From NCBI GenBank assembly GCA_032622095.1, contig CP136066.1:2879784-2943783 (forward strand): a DNA stretch of 64,000 nt, read 5' to 3'. This stretch comes from Siphonodentalium dalli. Its lineage: Eukaryota > Mollusca > Scaphopoda > Gadilida > Siphonodentaliidae. Positions 31,963-44,335 of the stretch are shown piece by piece (position 1 is the first letter of the stretch; every line of letters begins with the position of its first letter). The position numbers and the translations under genes were made by a program. Under the pieces are notes generated by a model, which was not told where the DNA came from, searched no databases, and saw nothing but the letters and a program-made list of their open reading frames with translations.

Positions 31963-34851
31963 AGAATACCATTCGCCCTGTACACCCCCAATATCAAACT
32001 CACAGAAGCTAGAAACAACACAGGTGGCGTAATAACTACCCGTTCTCTGTAGCGGGGACTTCACTTATCCGGGAACCTTGCTGCCACCAACACCTCCGTT
32101 CATCCACCTATATATTGTGCTTATCGACAGAGACTTACTTGTGAATATAAAGTTATCAAAACCTATGGACTTCTAATTTTGTTCCCCAATCACGGCCAAT
32201 CAACCCATCTACACTAGCTTCGGCTCAAATGGCGAGTGTATTATCGACTATACCATTCACCGATATCATAACCGTATAATTTATATCTGGACGGAACGAT
32301 TTAATTAAATAGTTATGTTAATGTGTAAGTAGATCCGTTGGCTGCCCTTGACAATATGTGAGATTCTCATAGATCTAACGTATTGCCAGATCAATCAAGT
32401 TACATAAACATATAATATTTTATTTCAACTGTATAACCTCGTGCAAACGAAGAGGAATAGGAATAAAAAGAGGTTTGGAGCTATGTCTCGCGCACAGTAT
32501 CAGACATGCATGTGAAAAGGTTAGGTGCACTCTAAACTAGTATTTATTCCGAAGAAGGAGCGGATATGTTCGGTAGATAACAGAATTTCTCTAATCACCA
32601 ATTTCACCAAAAACAAAGCATAGCAGCCAGACTGGTTTCCTCTTTTGGATTTTCGAAGGAACAACTCAGTTAATAATTAATGTTGAGGTCTTGTAATAAC
32701 GTTTTGGTCCACCATCTGGTAGACTGCCGGTCGCATTGATTTGTTCTCCGACAGCACACTATTCTACAATTGGTTGCTCGCTTATAGTTATTACCGTGGA
32801 AGGGTACAGGAGACATAGTTCCAAGCCCACAAAATATGATCGATCAACACACGAAAAACGTCCGAGAACATAGTACATAACTTCATGTCAGTGCAATTCG
32901 ATGTTTAAACTAAGACGGGACTGACCTAACCTGTAGTAATCTTAAGAGGAAGCTGAACACTTTTTGCGACTGATAAAAAAACTGGCATAATGTCCTCTAT
33001 ATTTATACGTGGCTCATTGAATGTTTCTCCTGCTACAATACAACTATATAAAACAATACACTATTTTTGAAACAATAGTTCGAATCAATCAATCATCAAT
33101 CCCACGAGTGTGTATTCTATATTTATCCAACACTTGACAAGTAAATGCGTGAACGTATCAAAGAATGATCAATCTGATATGTTGGCATGTTCGTGTGCTA
33201 TTTTTTTCTCGAACAGCACAACGGTCGCCCTCCCCCTTCGGTCCCAATTTTTCGACTATAGTCACCCAAGTCCAACTGGAGAGTAATTTGATTTGCACGG
33301 CCCTTGTGTTGTTATTTTCCAACTGGACCTTCAGCAAGTGGTAAATTTGGTTTTGCAGCCCCTTTGAGTTGGAATTTTCCAACTGAGAGTTCCGACCAGT
33401 GGGGAAAATGTCTAAATTCTCATTGAAAACCGAACAAAGTGGACTAAATTACAGTCGGAAACATCTAGCCGACTTCTACTAGGTTAGAGTATGCAATTTC
33501 CAACTGTAGGCTGATGCAGGCTCCGTATTTTCAACTATTCGATTTTGGACCAAACTAGGGGATAAGACACCCACACCCATGTCGCCGCGTCCCTGGTTGG
33601 TGGTCAACGCTACGATTGTGTTACTTACATTTTTTCTCTACAAGACACCTTTTTTACCCACTGGACCCATTTTGGAATTATTCGTTGTACTGTATGATGC
33701 TCTAACTGTCTATACAACGCAGGGCTGAATTCCCAATGGTCAAAGTAGTACACACAGCAACTGTCAGTGTTATTTTCGTGTTCAACAACAAATAGTGAGT
33801 TCTATTTTGCTCTAAGTGCTAAATTTCACAACATAGGTCTACATTTCTCAAAACCTAAGGGATATAACAGTCTTATGCGGATTAGTCTTGATATGTGTTA
33901 TTAACTAAGGCATTAAGGAATCCAACGATGTGAAGTTTTCCACTATAAACCATAGGGCAATTCAAACTTTGATAATCGATTTACTCAAAATCATAAAAAG
34001 TGCACTTCATTGGACAGATTGGAACTCAGGTCGCGAACATTGTATGGGATATAATTTTATTATAACACACACATCACTCAATAAATATGTGAATGGTCTA
34101 TCTGCCGATTGAATGTTATATTATGTTGTATTTCCAGCAATTATTTTGTGAGCGCAAGAATGTTCTATCTACATCATTACTTTGACCACATGATATTTCT
34201 TTCAAGTTTTATTGGACCAGCAGATAGGACCCTTTTGCTCGGAAGAAACATGTCGAGATGGAGATATAGCTTTTTTTTCATTGCATTGATGTCCGCCAAC
34301 GTGTGCATAGTGCACGGCCGGTAACGAGTTAACGAAGTTGTCCAGTTTGTTTTGGTCATTCAAACTGGGTCAATACTGCGCCGTTTGAACGATGTTCAAG
34401 GCAATCGTAACGACGAGCTCGTGTGAGCTTAGTCACACGACTAATTTTGCATTGGTTTAACTCGCTTGACACCGTGGTCAAGCTTCACTCTACTCTTGAC
34501 GTTTGTCGTTGTATCCCCCCACCCACCCCATGATTGGGAGATGCTTATAACAATTGTTAAATTATAATATTCATCATTTCATGTATTATTTGTTATATGT
34601 ATAATAGTCTGCGAACGATATATATCGCTACACTTCACGTTTGTCCATTAAAGTTTACATTTAACATCATGCATTCGTTGTAGTTATTCCATAAATACGT
34701 TATGTTCGTTCGAACTGCAAGCGAGTTAGAACATACAAGCTAATATGATAAAGAATGCGATGCCGATTCGAATGACACCAATATCTCATTTTCTCGCCAA
34801 AATGCAGATAGAACATGACACTGATCCTCACACGACGATCTGCCAATACAG
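31963..34851. other. Unassigned sequence
   Basis: No supported exon. TTTTCCAACTG-type words recur at 33315-33560. A short ATG frame at 34250-34320 (MSRWRYSFFFIALMSANVCI) looks like a signal peptide followed by a GTAACG donor, but its phase does not fit any neighbouring candidate exon. Confidence 0.35.
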
Positions 34852-35108
34852 CGAACGCGAACAACGAATGCGAATAACGAACGCGAACAACGAATGCGAA
34901 TAACGAACGCGAACAACGAATGCAAATAACGAACGCGAATAACGAACGCGAACAACGAATGCGAATAACGAACGCGAACAACGAATGCGAATAACGAATG
35001 CGAACAACGAACGCGAACAACGAACGCGAATAACGAACGCGCATAACGAACGCGAACAACGAACGCGAACAACGAACGCGAATAACGAACGCGAACAACG
35101 AATGCGAA
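34852..35108. repeat. 13-bp minisatellite, about 20 units
   Basis: The unit GCGAACAACGAAT alternates with GCGAATAACGAAC at a strict 13-bp period. 13 is not a multiple of 3 and the motif lacks stops on the minus strand, so three minus-strand frames are open through the array. Those frames give 13-residue repeats (RSLFAFVIRVRCS) that are artefacts. It ends 37 bp before the AG of a candidate exon. Confidence 0.9.
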
Positions 35109-35145
35109 TGCATTTATCTATATCACAATATCTGTTTTGTTGCAG

Positions 35146-35193
35146 TTGGCTCACCACACATTACCAGTCGATGTGATGAATTATACCGGTAAA
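35146..35193 (+). other. Candidate exon copy, LAHHTLPVD type
   Basis: TCTGTTTTGTTGCAG (to 35145) is a strong acceptor, followed in phase 0 by LAHHTLPVDVMNYT. The following GGTAAAAC could be a donor in phase 1. The block is a paralogue of 36485-36559, including the upstream pyrimidine tract. A phase-0 donor like that of the other copy is missing, so this may be a dead duplicate. Gene membership is unknown; it lies upstream of the methyltransferase-like gene on the same strand. Confidence 0.3.
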
Positions 35194-35859
35194 ACAGTTT
35201 GCGATTACAAAATGTGTACCGGTATGGGTAGCTACACGTACGCGTACCCGTATCCGTACCGGTTTGAAATCGCATACTCGCTAATGAACAGTTATTTCAG
35301 CCATAATCCTATACTTATACATATATTACACTTTTTGCATACAGCCGTTCAGTTACTTTATCGTATATGGGTGGTACCTGATTTCTCAATTTAATATATT
35401 TTACCTTTTGTACGGACACGTCGCACTTAAACCTCTTAACAATGATGGATGTTGCCATGGGCATACTATAGGTTGACAAAGACACGAAGTACCGACACAT
35501 AGAACTTATACTCTGCAACATCTAATCATAGTCTGAGCGAGTTTCATTCATTTTCTAAGTTTCACACATAAGTGAAGAAAACGCTCTTTATTCATGCCAT
35601 AGAATGAATATAATATCATTGAACGCTCTTTGTCTTTCCCAAGTTGAACTTGTCCTGATGTTTCGATGTGTTGTAACAAAATGTTGCTAAATATTCTTCG
35701 ACTAATCTAAGGGGTAATTCAGTCTTATATTTGACTGAAACTACATGGAGGCCTAGACCTTTATTGAACCATGGGTCTAAATACAATAGACTTTACACCG
35801 CTTATTGGTTGGAACATTTAGTTGTATATTAGATATGTCATAACCCATTTTGTCAGTCT

Positions 35860-36035
35860 GAATATTCCAATTATGTTAGTCACCAATCGATCGGTAAATG
35901 AAATTATTAGTGAAATCCAATTGAAAATGTTACCACAATGAGTGAAATAAAAACTACCAACCCCTTCCCATGTACTGCCGCCTCGTCCCTGGTGAACGAC
36001 ACTGATTATCCAGAGGCCAGTTGTCTCGATAATGG
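35860..36035. repeat. Paralogous block, copy 2 (partner at 27.64 kb)
   Basis: Shares ordered landmarks with 27640-27812. Here the frame TAASSLVNDTDYPEASCLDN stays open, up to the edge of the piggyBac-type MITE at 36043. Confidence 0.5.
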
Positions 36036-36042
36036 CAAGCAA

Positions 36043-36422
36043 CCCTTTACCCAACAGAAGGGCCCTGTGCCAATGCATTCCCTTATATATGCGAGTCGAC
36101 CATAGGTCGCCCGCATATATAAGAGAATGCATTGGCTTAACTTATAAAATTGTTAAAGAATGTAAGAAAAAATGGTAAAAAGTGTTAAAAAAGATATGTT
36201 TTAGGCCAATGCATTCTCTTATATATGCGAGGCGACCTATGGTCGACTCGCATATATACGAGAATGCATTGGCACAGGGCATAACTGTAACTATCACAAT
36301 GTGGTAAAGGAGCCGGTTCCAATGATATCCATATTTGTATGGTTTTATTGAGACAGACCCAAGATATTTTAGGCTGTTGAAGCTTTATTTGGCCGGTTGT
36401 GGCTGGTTTGTTGGGTAAAGGG
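36043..36422. mobile_element. piggyBac-type MITE with two internal palindromes
   Basis: The inverted ends CCCTTTACCCAACA and TGTTGGGTAAAGGG carry TTAA on the right (36423-36426); the left flank is GCAA, probably decayed. Inside, two copies of a ~68-bp hairpin (arms CCAATGCATTCTCTTATATA..., centre with GGTCGACTCGC) lie at about 36070-36137 and 36203-36272, in opposite relative orientation. They are separated by TAAAATTGTTAAAGAATGTA. The part from the second hairpin to GGCCGGTT recurs at 50443-50738. Confidence 0.75.
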
Positions 36423-36484
36423 TTAAAGCGAATGTGAATTACGCTTTCTCTATACATATATAACATATATGAATTTGTTTGCAG

Positions 36485-36559
36485 TTGGCCCACCATACAT
36501 TACCAGTCGATATGCTGAATTCTACCAATAGCACAGACGAAATATATATATGCGTCAGG
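36485..36559 (+). other. Candidate 75-bp cassette exon, phase 0-0
   Basis: ATATGAATTTGTTTGCAG precedes 75 bp that encode 25 residues (LAHHTLPVDMLNSTNSTDEN then IYMRQ). They end CAG before GTTTTTG, a usable though weak donor. Both borders are phase 0, matching the phase-0 boundary after the first exon at 43361 and at 40447. Two potential N-glycosylation sites (NST twice) fit a lumenal stem region. It might be an exon of the methyltransferase-like gene or of an upstream paralogue. Confidence 0.35.
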
Positions 36560-37247
36560 TTTTTGTTGTGTTTATTCACTGGCAATTACTATCGATTTTT
36601 TAAAGCTGGACAGATGTATGGTCGCATCTGATACTAATCTAGTCCTATCCCAACTTTCTAAATCGTAAATCGATCGCGTCAAATAAACACGTGGACTGAT
36701 TAGAAGAACACGCTGCGCCTATACGAGTCTGTCAACAGCATTACTCCAATACAGTCCATCATAAATTAGATTCGCATTGGTAAGTATAGTTGAACAAGCT
36801 ATATTTGTCCCCATATTACCGGTTTCCGTTCCGATCTCTAGGAAATGTTATGCATGGTTATATTGTTCCGATCGGTTTTCAGTCTATAGGGCCTACATAC
36901 ACTCTAAATTTTGATTGATCATTTTTTGTATTTACATAGTATATATAGTTGGAAGCAATTTTCATGGTGTGGTCGAGGAGTCATGTGATCTGAAGTCAGC
37001 AGGGTCCACAATGGAATCAAATTGGCTATGCCAGCTTTTTGTGCAACCCTGTTGGCTCTAGATCTCATGAAACTTGTCCCACTCTGTGACATGTCACACT
37101 GAATCTGCTTATACTTATTGTATTACTGATTCCATTTATACTCTACAGTCACATCTAGATTATATTTACAACCTCATATAACACATATACATATGTTACC
37201 TATTCTTACTCTGTTACAATGTTTCATGATTCAAGAGCCAATACACT

Positions 37248-37269
37248 TATCTTATCTTATCTTATCTTA
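37248..37269. repeat. (CTTAT)n microsatellite
   Basis: About four and a half copies of CTTAT. Confidence 0.9.
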
Positions 37270-37283
37270 AATTGAGCTGTGTA

Positions 37284-37437
37284 AATTGTACCCAGTGTTA
37301 GGCAATGTTGTTACTCAACGCAGGGTAACAATTTACCCAATATTAATTTCCCTTCTGCGTTGGGCGATATTTTTTTACCAAAGCGGTAAATTGTTACCCT
37401 GCGTTGAGAAAAAACATTGTCCCACATTAGGTAAAAG
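37284..37437. repeat. Foldback repeat, ~50-bp arms
   Basis: CTCAACGCAGGGTAACAATT (left, 37314 on) and its complement AATTGTTACCCTGCGTTGAG (to 37407) are the inner arms. The outer parts ATTGTACCCAGTGTTAGGCA and GTCCCACATTAGGTAAAAG also pair. A further TTGGGTAGAATTTTACCCAA palindrome lies at 37475-37494. MITE-like, target duplication unclear. Confidence 0.65.
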
Positions 37438-37499
37438 TTCATTAACGTCCGCGTGGTGCTATTTGCACCATTGTGTTGGGTAGAATTTTACCCAACGTG

Positions 37500-40357
37500 A
37501 TTTAGAGTGAAAACATTTTAAGATAATATTGGGACAAAACGGTTTTATGATTGCACCAACCTGGTTTGAGTGACATTTGTTCATGCAAATTTATTCTGCC
37601 ATCAATGACATTATTAACACATTAATAGATTATTTAGAGATATCTTCAGATATTTGGATATATATTCAAATAGCTGAGTTGAATAGATCTCCAAATCGAT
37701 TTAGAGAGCTCTTTAAATCGTTTAAATATTGAGGATTTTAATTCATTGGAAGATATCTCTAAATATTTTGAGATATTTTCATTATCATTTGAAGACATCT
37801 AGCCATTTAGAGTTATATTGAATTAGTACACCAAATATATCAAGATCTTAAGAGCTATTTTTTAATATTTGACTATAGGATAATCTTATCGCACGTGTGT
37901 TCCACATCTTGTGTGTATCACCCTTGCCCCAGTTTCCTCGGACGATAAGCAGGCTAATGATATGTGTAGGGCTATGGCTAGATACTTCGTTTACGCACAC
38001 AAAGACGTTCTTACATGTATACCACTCTATATATAGTGGACATTAATCGGTGTTGACCAGCTCAAATGATACCAACAATAAAAATGAAAGCGATAATTTA
38101 ATTGACAAAAAATCCCACCTCTGGATATGGGCGCTATTTAGAGGATACTACTTGATTGGTTTGATATTAGGCCCGATATCACCCCGAGGTAACCTCATAA
38201 CAGCCTAAAACATCAGGTCAAAGGCTGATATGAGATTATCCAGGGCTGATATCAGGCCTTATAATATCAAAACAACCAAGTAATACCCTATTTATTAATT
38301 AGATCGCCTATTGTTAACTGAGAACTATTTCAAACGAGTGACATCACAACAATTGTTATATCCGCATTATTTAAACATGAAGTAAAATGATATAACTCGG
38401 ATTGGTGATGCCCTACAATGATATTTCTCGGTTTAAGGGCAAATTGAAGCGATATTCAAATATTCCGATAACAGGCCGTTCTGGACAAAAATGTCATATC
38501 TTATCAATAAAGAGAGGTATATGAACTGTTCGTGGACGTAAACACTGTTTTAGTCCTACCAATATCACTAGCTGTCATACGTCCAAGAATAGGATAATTC
38601 AAGGTATGAAGGTCATCCATGAATCAAACCAATATACTGATATTTCAATGTAAACTCATGTTATCAACATGCTGCTGCTTACCAAGAATTAAATTACAAC
38701 TTTAATATGAAGGAGACATATTTAATTGGGTGCTGTCTGTCGATAATAGCCAAATTGAATGCCGCATTAATTTTAGTGGAAGAGACATCTCCGTCAGATG
38801 ATTTCACTTCTCCATAACAATGTATTAAACATATAGTAACTGATAATAATTGTGTATGATTTAATTGCCGTAGGTTTCTAAATGGGTGCACGAGTTTCAT
38901 GATACTACTGGTCCATTCAATGTTACCACAGATGTCATTCGTCTTTGAAATAATGGGTCAAACCTAACAAGTGAATGTTGGACAATTTTCATTGCTTTGG
39001 AGAGGCATGAGTGATAGAGGGCAGACTGGCACATTTCGTTCATCAATCGCAACGTGTGCACCAATTGCATGGTATATTGTGGCAATATCTACCAGTTCCT
39101 ATATTTTGCTAGCCATATTGGATTAAAGTGATACTTTTGTCATATTTGGTCTCTTACCCCCCCCCCCCCAAGGTTCGCTAATTACCTACTCGAATGGGTC
39201 TAAAATTTCAAAAATCATAATTATGCTGGTGAACTTTCATGCCATATTGTTTAAAATAAAATATTTGAGAGTTTGGAGGGGTTAGGATCCAAAACCGGGC
39301 ACATAATACTGACCAAATGATTATCTTGTAATAAGTTTCCAATTTTCCAAATCCAACAAGGGGCTTAACTCTGAGAAAAATCAATAAAACCAATTTGTTA
39401 CAGGGTGATATTATAATTCCAGTAATGCTTGTCCAATAACAATTTAATTAGCATGTAAATACAGTAATTTTTACTGAATTAATGATAATGATCACATCTT
39501 GTAAAATATTTTTTTTTTAATTAAGTTCTTGTTTCTAGAAAACTAGTTCTCAAGCAAGTTATTATTTTTAATAATAAATCCCCGATATTTCTGCCAAAAT
39601 TGGCGCAATTGGCAAAATTTCTTGTTTTTTTTTAAATGACCGGTTGTAATTTTGTACAATCCAAGCGCAAGTATTTTCAAAGTACACCACATACTGAATC
39701 AAAGGCATACATGTTCTCCAGATTAGAATCCTAAGGAAATATATGGGGAAACCTGTATCTTTTACCATAATATTAAATGTAGCCGTACTTCAATGATGTC
39801 ACACAAGTGGTGAAATTTCCAAAGGGAATTGTGAAGTTAAATGTTTAATATTTCTATGCACACATCCTCCATCATAAAAGTGATCGGCCAAGTAAAAGAT
39901 AGAGACCTTAATATATTTATGACACTTCACGGTGAAGGTTCTGTAATGAAAAGCAGGGTGGTTACTGTTTGATGAGGAAAGACTCCCAAATACTGATCAC
40001 ACCATACAGTTAGTTTTTGAATGACCTTGAAATTAAAACATGGGCGTGACATCGGTTTGGTGGCATCAGTATCAGTTTCTCTGGAACTAGCCATGCTATA
40101 ATCCTACATGGTTATTAAAGGCAATTGTTCATTATATCTTAAATAATGCATAATTTATGATAATCAATGAATTTGAATGTCGTTACCATGGAAACGGGGT
40201 TTTTCATTATAGGCACATCTTCCGTGACCACAATGGTATATCGGATGCGCTACACAACAAGCTCAACCAACGCCGTCTAAACCGCCGCGTTCTCACGGGC
40301 GTAATCTTTGCAGCAAGAAAATATCAGTGTACAATTTTACCTGATATTTTCTTGCAG
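37500..40357. other. Unassigned sequence
   Basis: AGATATCT/AAATATTTGAGATAT-type words crowd 37600-37860. Two adjoining minus-strand frames at 38694-39085 look weakly protein-like but lack any recognisable pattern. A C run is at about 39161-39172. No gene is called. Confidence 0.35.
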
Positions 40358-40447
40358 ATATTTTCTTGCAGCTCCATGTGTACGCGCCCTAAATACTGGT
40401 TGAAATATTACAGCAGCGACTCTAGTGTCTCTACTCTCGAAGAACAG
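40358..40447 (+). other. Candidate 90-bp exon, phase 0-0
   Basis: CTGATATTTTCTTGCAG (to 40357) is a good acceptor and CAG|GTAAGT (40448) is a near-consensus donor. The 90 bp encode 30 residues in phase 0-0, including KYWLKYYSSDSSVSTLEEQ. A second AG 14 bp downstream (40371) could also be used but changes phase. It fits between other phase-0 borders on this strand. Its place in the methyltransferase-like gene is unproven, since it lies 5' of the likely start exon. Confidence 0.4.
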
Positions 40448-40530
40448 GTAAGTGACTGTTACATTTGTATTCAGGGCAGAGGTGTATCTCACTCCACCGA
40501 CTCAGGCTATATATACTTTTTTTCAAAAAT

Positions 40531-40650
40531 TGGAAATGTCATGTCTGTACCAATACTAGTTGGAAATGTCATGTCTGTCACAGCGCTAGTTGGAAATGTC
40601 ACGTATGTCACAGTGCTAGCTAAACATGTCATGTATGTCACAGTACTAGT
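40531..40650. repeat. 30-bp tandem repeat, four units
   Basis: Units start TGGAAATGTCATGTCTGTCA at 40531, 40561, 40591 and 40621. The length is a multiple of 3, so a decapeptide (GNVMSVTALV type) repeats in the frame continuing from 40157. It lies after the donor at 40448, so it is probably intronic. Confidence 0.85.
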
Positions 40651-42540
40651 TGAAAATTCCAGACAAAAAGTACGTTCACCTGTTATGATAGTTTAACAAG
40701 CAATCTCAGCTGTATGGTGTGTGCAGTTATTCCATATATATATATGGGGTCCATGCCGCTCACCAAAACATATTGAAATCGGTTCATTGTTGTTTGAGGT
40801 ATCAAGTCGCAAACAAAAAATAGACAATTAAGGACCATAACCTGGTTCGCTCACTGATTTGAGATATTATGGCAAGCAACGTGTATACCAAAAGTTTCTG
40901 CTGTATGTGGTGTTCTCTAAAATATCTATATCTTTTACAACAAAATGTAATATTGACCCTTTCACGTCTTCAGTGAATGCAAGACCGCGCCCTTGGCGCT
41001 GGTGACAAGTACCCCAGGCCTAGCATTGGGTTCCCTCCGTGACTTAATTTTTGCTGTCGGCATATCACGCTGGTCATCCTATAATCCCCGCTGCGGGCAG
41101 TAAACCCCGGTGCGGGCGTCATAAACCGCACATCGAACAACAACAGTTAGCCTTTTCCATACCAGGGATGCACTAATTAGTTAAAAGTGGTCAATTTAGA
41201 AGTTATACTAACAAAGGGAATAAGTGTTTTCTTGGATTGAATTGTTTCAAATTACAATCTGTTCTTAAATCGGGATGTCGTTTTAAATAATTCTCATCTG
41301 AGTTGTGAGTCATAATTAAGTATTGCATTCTAGGTAATAACTATTTCTGAAATATTATTTGATTTAATCCAACGGGTGTATTGTTTCATAGGGGATATTT
41401 TCTTGGATGAAATCAACATAATAAATTATCTTGTATCCCACAGTTTATGAAATTTGTTTTGACGTAATTTGGATTGACCTGAAAAAGGAGCCACAATTAT
41501 ACATCCGTTTTAAATCTGAACGTATTATTCTTTCTGTCTGTCAGTATATTTGTCCGTCCATATAATAACTTTACAGCTATACTGATTATATAATACAATG
41601 ATAACTTTACAGCTATAATGATTATATAATAAAATTTGATACATATGTTGACTGCTACACAATACAAGCATGGTATAATTTGTGGGGTTTGTTGGTCATT
41701 TTTCCACTGTTACGACTCTTTGTTAAAATGTGGCTTACAGATGATAAATGCAGATACTATTAATTAAATGGAATAACATTGAGTTCCTTTGTTTCATGTT
41801 TATCTGAGCTAAGTTATGTTATCAACTTGAAATTAGGGACTTCTTGGTTTCCGGATAATATATATGGGTAATGTTAACTGAATGTTAACTGAAATTACGT
41901 ATATATGTTTACAGCCACAAAACACGAACCAATTTCGATTTGGGTCTAACCATTTTTACCAGAGTTATGGATCTTTTGGACTCGAAATAGGTGTTTTTGT
42001 TTTCCGGATAATCACCTAGTTTCTTTCTATCTGAATTTGTTAAAGTTTAATATGCATGTTAACAACCTTAAATATAGGACAATTTCTAATTTAGGTTATG
42101 TTTGCCCCATTGTTATCATATAGTTAAAGGGGGGGATCTGCACATTTTGTTCCGAACACTAGGCGGGGGTGTGTGGGTTGTTCAGCAGCCCGGCTTACAC
42201 AAATTATTATGATTTCCTGGAGTCAGTTTTCTTCAAAATAATGTGTCAAAATATTTTAAGAATGCTTCTATTATGTAATAGCTATGAACTTAACTCATGT
42301 TATGGGGGTTGAGTTCACCACCAGTTACTAATTTGGGATGACAACAACGGGTAATGAAAAAGGTCAGCTTGCTAAATGTTTTCATAAATGATCTATCAAT
42401 GCACATTGACATGGACAGGCTCAGATTTAAATAATTAAATGTAAACTCTTCAAATAATAATAAACTATTAAAAAAACCACAATAAAATAAAACAAAGGTA
42501 TTAAAACAAACTTTGACAGATATAAACAATATTATGTATA
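40651..42540. other. Unassigned intron or intergenic sequence
   Basis: GATAACTTTACAGCTATA is duplicated at 41564 and 41600, after TCTGTCTGTCAG (41534). No gene is supported. Confidence 0.4.
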
Positions 42541-42544
42541 TGGG

Positions 42545-42960
42545 TCTAGGATCACCTCCAGATGGGAGCTGTGAAATTTTTAAGTTTGTTGATGAAAAAG
42601 ATGGCCACCGGCAGCCAACCTGGATTCTACTCCGCATAACTAAATCCTTTAACACACCCTGCAGAGCTTATCCCTCATCCGATCACCAAACTGGATGGAT
42701 CCTCAGTGTGACCTATCAATGCGAGCCTCCCATTTTGTCCCGAATTTTGTAAAAAAAAACATGGCTGCCAGTGGCCATCTTGAATTTTACTCTTTGTATG
42801 ACTAAATTCTTTAGCGCTCCTGGCATCACATTTCTCATCCAATCTTCACCAAACTTCATAATGGATCTTCGAGGGGACCTCTAGATGGGAGCCTTCCTCC
42901 CCCAAAATTAGTTTAAAACAAACATGCCTCCAACAGCCATCTTGGATTTCAAATATCAAT
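42545..42960. repeat. Relatives of the 5-6.7 kb ~160-bp repeat, three units
   Basis: AAGATGGCCACCGGCAGCCA (42599), ACATGGCTGCCAGTGGCCAT (42760) and ACATGCCTCCAACAGCCATC (42922) are spaced about 161 bp. Each leads into TTGGATTT/TTGAATTTTACTCTTTG-type sequence as in the larger array. Opposing open frames here are shadows of the repeat. Confidence 0.7.
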
Positions 42961-43253
42961 ACACATGCACACCCTACAGCCCACATTTATTGGAGAATTG
43001 TTTTGAAACTTTACAATCATGTTGGTGAATAAAAAGTAGGAATGATTCTATAATCACGATACGGAACATAGATACTATTATCAGCCGAGTTTAGTCGGTT
43101 ACCAGCAGAGTTTGAGGTGATATCATCCGAGGTCAATAATATATCTCCCAAGTCAGATTTGTGATATCTAATTAATAATACTAGGTATAAAATGCTCTTA
43201 AACATTGGTATTCGTGTTATAATTTCAGATCTGTTTGGTCAGATTTGTCAAAT

Positions 43254-43361
43254 ATGAGACTGAGTTATGGACGTGCAATCACAATCATGCTCGGTTTTGT
43301 GACAGCGTCAATTATCATATCCTTCACCGTCCGTTCCAGATCACACACTGTTTCAGATAAG
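43254..43361 (+). CDS. First coding exon of METTL24-like gene (type II signal anchor)
   Basis: The ATG at 43254 opens 36 codons that end in phase 0 at AAG|GTAGGC (43362). Two basic residues (R2, R7) precede a hydrophobic segment at about residues 8-25 (AITIMLGFVTASIIISFTV), a typical type II signal anchor. That fits METTL24-like enzymes, which have an N-terminal membrane anchor and a lumenal or extracellular methyltransferase domain. An acceptor-like TATAATTTCAG ends at 43228, so a 5' UTR intron is likely. The frame is also open upstream to that AG, which leaves an internal-exon reading possible. The phase-0 end matches the phase-0 start of the exon at 48106. Membership in the same transcript is inferred from strand, phase and domain order. 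Confidence 0.5.
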
Positions 43362-43564
43362 GTAGGCCGCTATAGTATATAGTTATCGTGGCATGTAGTC
43401 ATGTTATGTCCTGTATACATGGTGACGTCATAAGTGCTTAAACCGGAGCAGGACTTCATATAAGCTTCTAACATGTCATGTGCTCCAATCAGAGCGGTCA
43501 TTCCTACTTGATGCAATTACAAAACTTATACTCACATTTGGTAGCTTAACAGACAGAAACAAAT

Positions 43565-43830
43565 TCAATTTATACTGGCATCTAACGATTCCCACATATA
43601 ATTAACAGGATTTATACTGGCATCTAACGATTCACACATATAATTAACAGGATTTATACTGGCATCTAACGATTCACACATATAATTAACAGGATTTATA
43701 CTGGCATCTAACGATTCACACATATAATTAACAGGATTTATACTGACATCTAACGATTCACACATATAAATAATAGGATTATATTGTCATCTAACGATTC
43801 ATACATATAATCAACAGGATTTGTATCAAT
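43565..43830. repeat. 42-bp tandem repeat, about six units
   Basis: TTTATACTGGCATCTAACGA and TTCACACATATAATTAACAG alternate with an exact 42-bp period. It is a multiple of 3, so a minus-strand frame shows a 14-residue repeat that is not evidence for a gene. It lies in the first intron of the methyltransferase-like gene. Confidence 0.9.
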
Positions 43831-44335
43831 TGTTGTCGTTCTTAGGTTTTTTAAAACAGATTTTCATCTGTCCGCATTTGCAAAACATTGGTACTTTTCT
43901 GGCTTAAATTTATATATCATAACATAATGCTATATATTACATCCTTCTATGGACACCATCTTTCATTGAAATGTGAATTTTGAAGTAATTTCGATTCAAC
44001 GAACGAGAACTCACGAAAAACCTTTCGCATTTATGTTCAGGTTGATGTTTCATTGTATTGTATTTTAACTTGTGTGTTGTCTATGTCTATGTTAATAACT
44101 CTGTCTTACTGGTTTCGACTGATCTGATTTGATTGACAAGCCCTAAGGCTTGTTGTCTGATTCTCGTTTCAATATACTAACACTTCTATTATGCATATAT
44201 GACTGTGTCATCTCTATATTGTTTTATTTGTTTGGATTGGAAATAACAATATGTTTACACTAAACCGGATTTTTATGCGACCTTCGCGAAGTTCAAGGTT
44301 ATTAAGGCTACAATAACACAGCTGGTAATTATCCT

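Noticed and set aside
34250-34320. Signal-peptide first exon (MSRWRYSFFFIALMSANVCI)
   Set aside because: It ends in phase 2, so joining to the LAHHTLPVD exon gives an early stop. No other partner was found.
34700-35157. Three overlapping minus-strand frames of 109-137 codons with RSLFAFV repeats
   Set aside because: They are generated by the 13-bp tandem repeat, which lacks stops in every minus-strand frame. Three simultaneous frames cannot all be coding.
38694-39085. Two adjoining minus-strand frames as one broken gene
   Set aside because: Weakly protein-like, but no recognisable motif and no way to choose a frame change; left unassigned.
40157-40696. Single 179-codon plus-strand gene
   Set aside because: It runs through a good acceptor (40357), a near-consensus donor (40448) and a 30-bp tandem repeat. 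An exon at 40358-40447 explains the coding-like part better.
42290-42752. Opposed frames of 121 and 79 codons
   Set aside because: Shadows of the ~160-bp repeat family.
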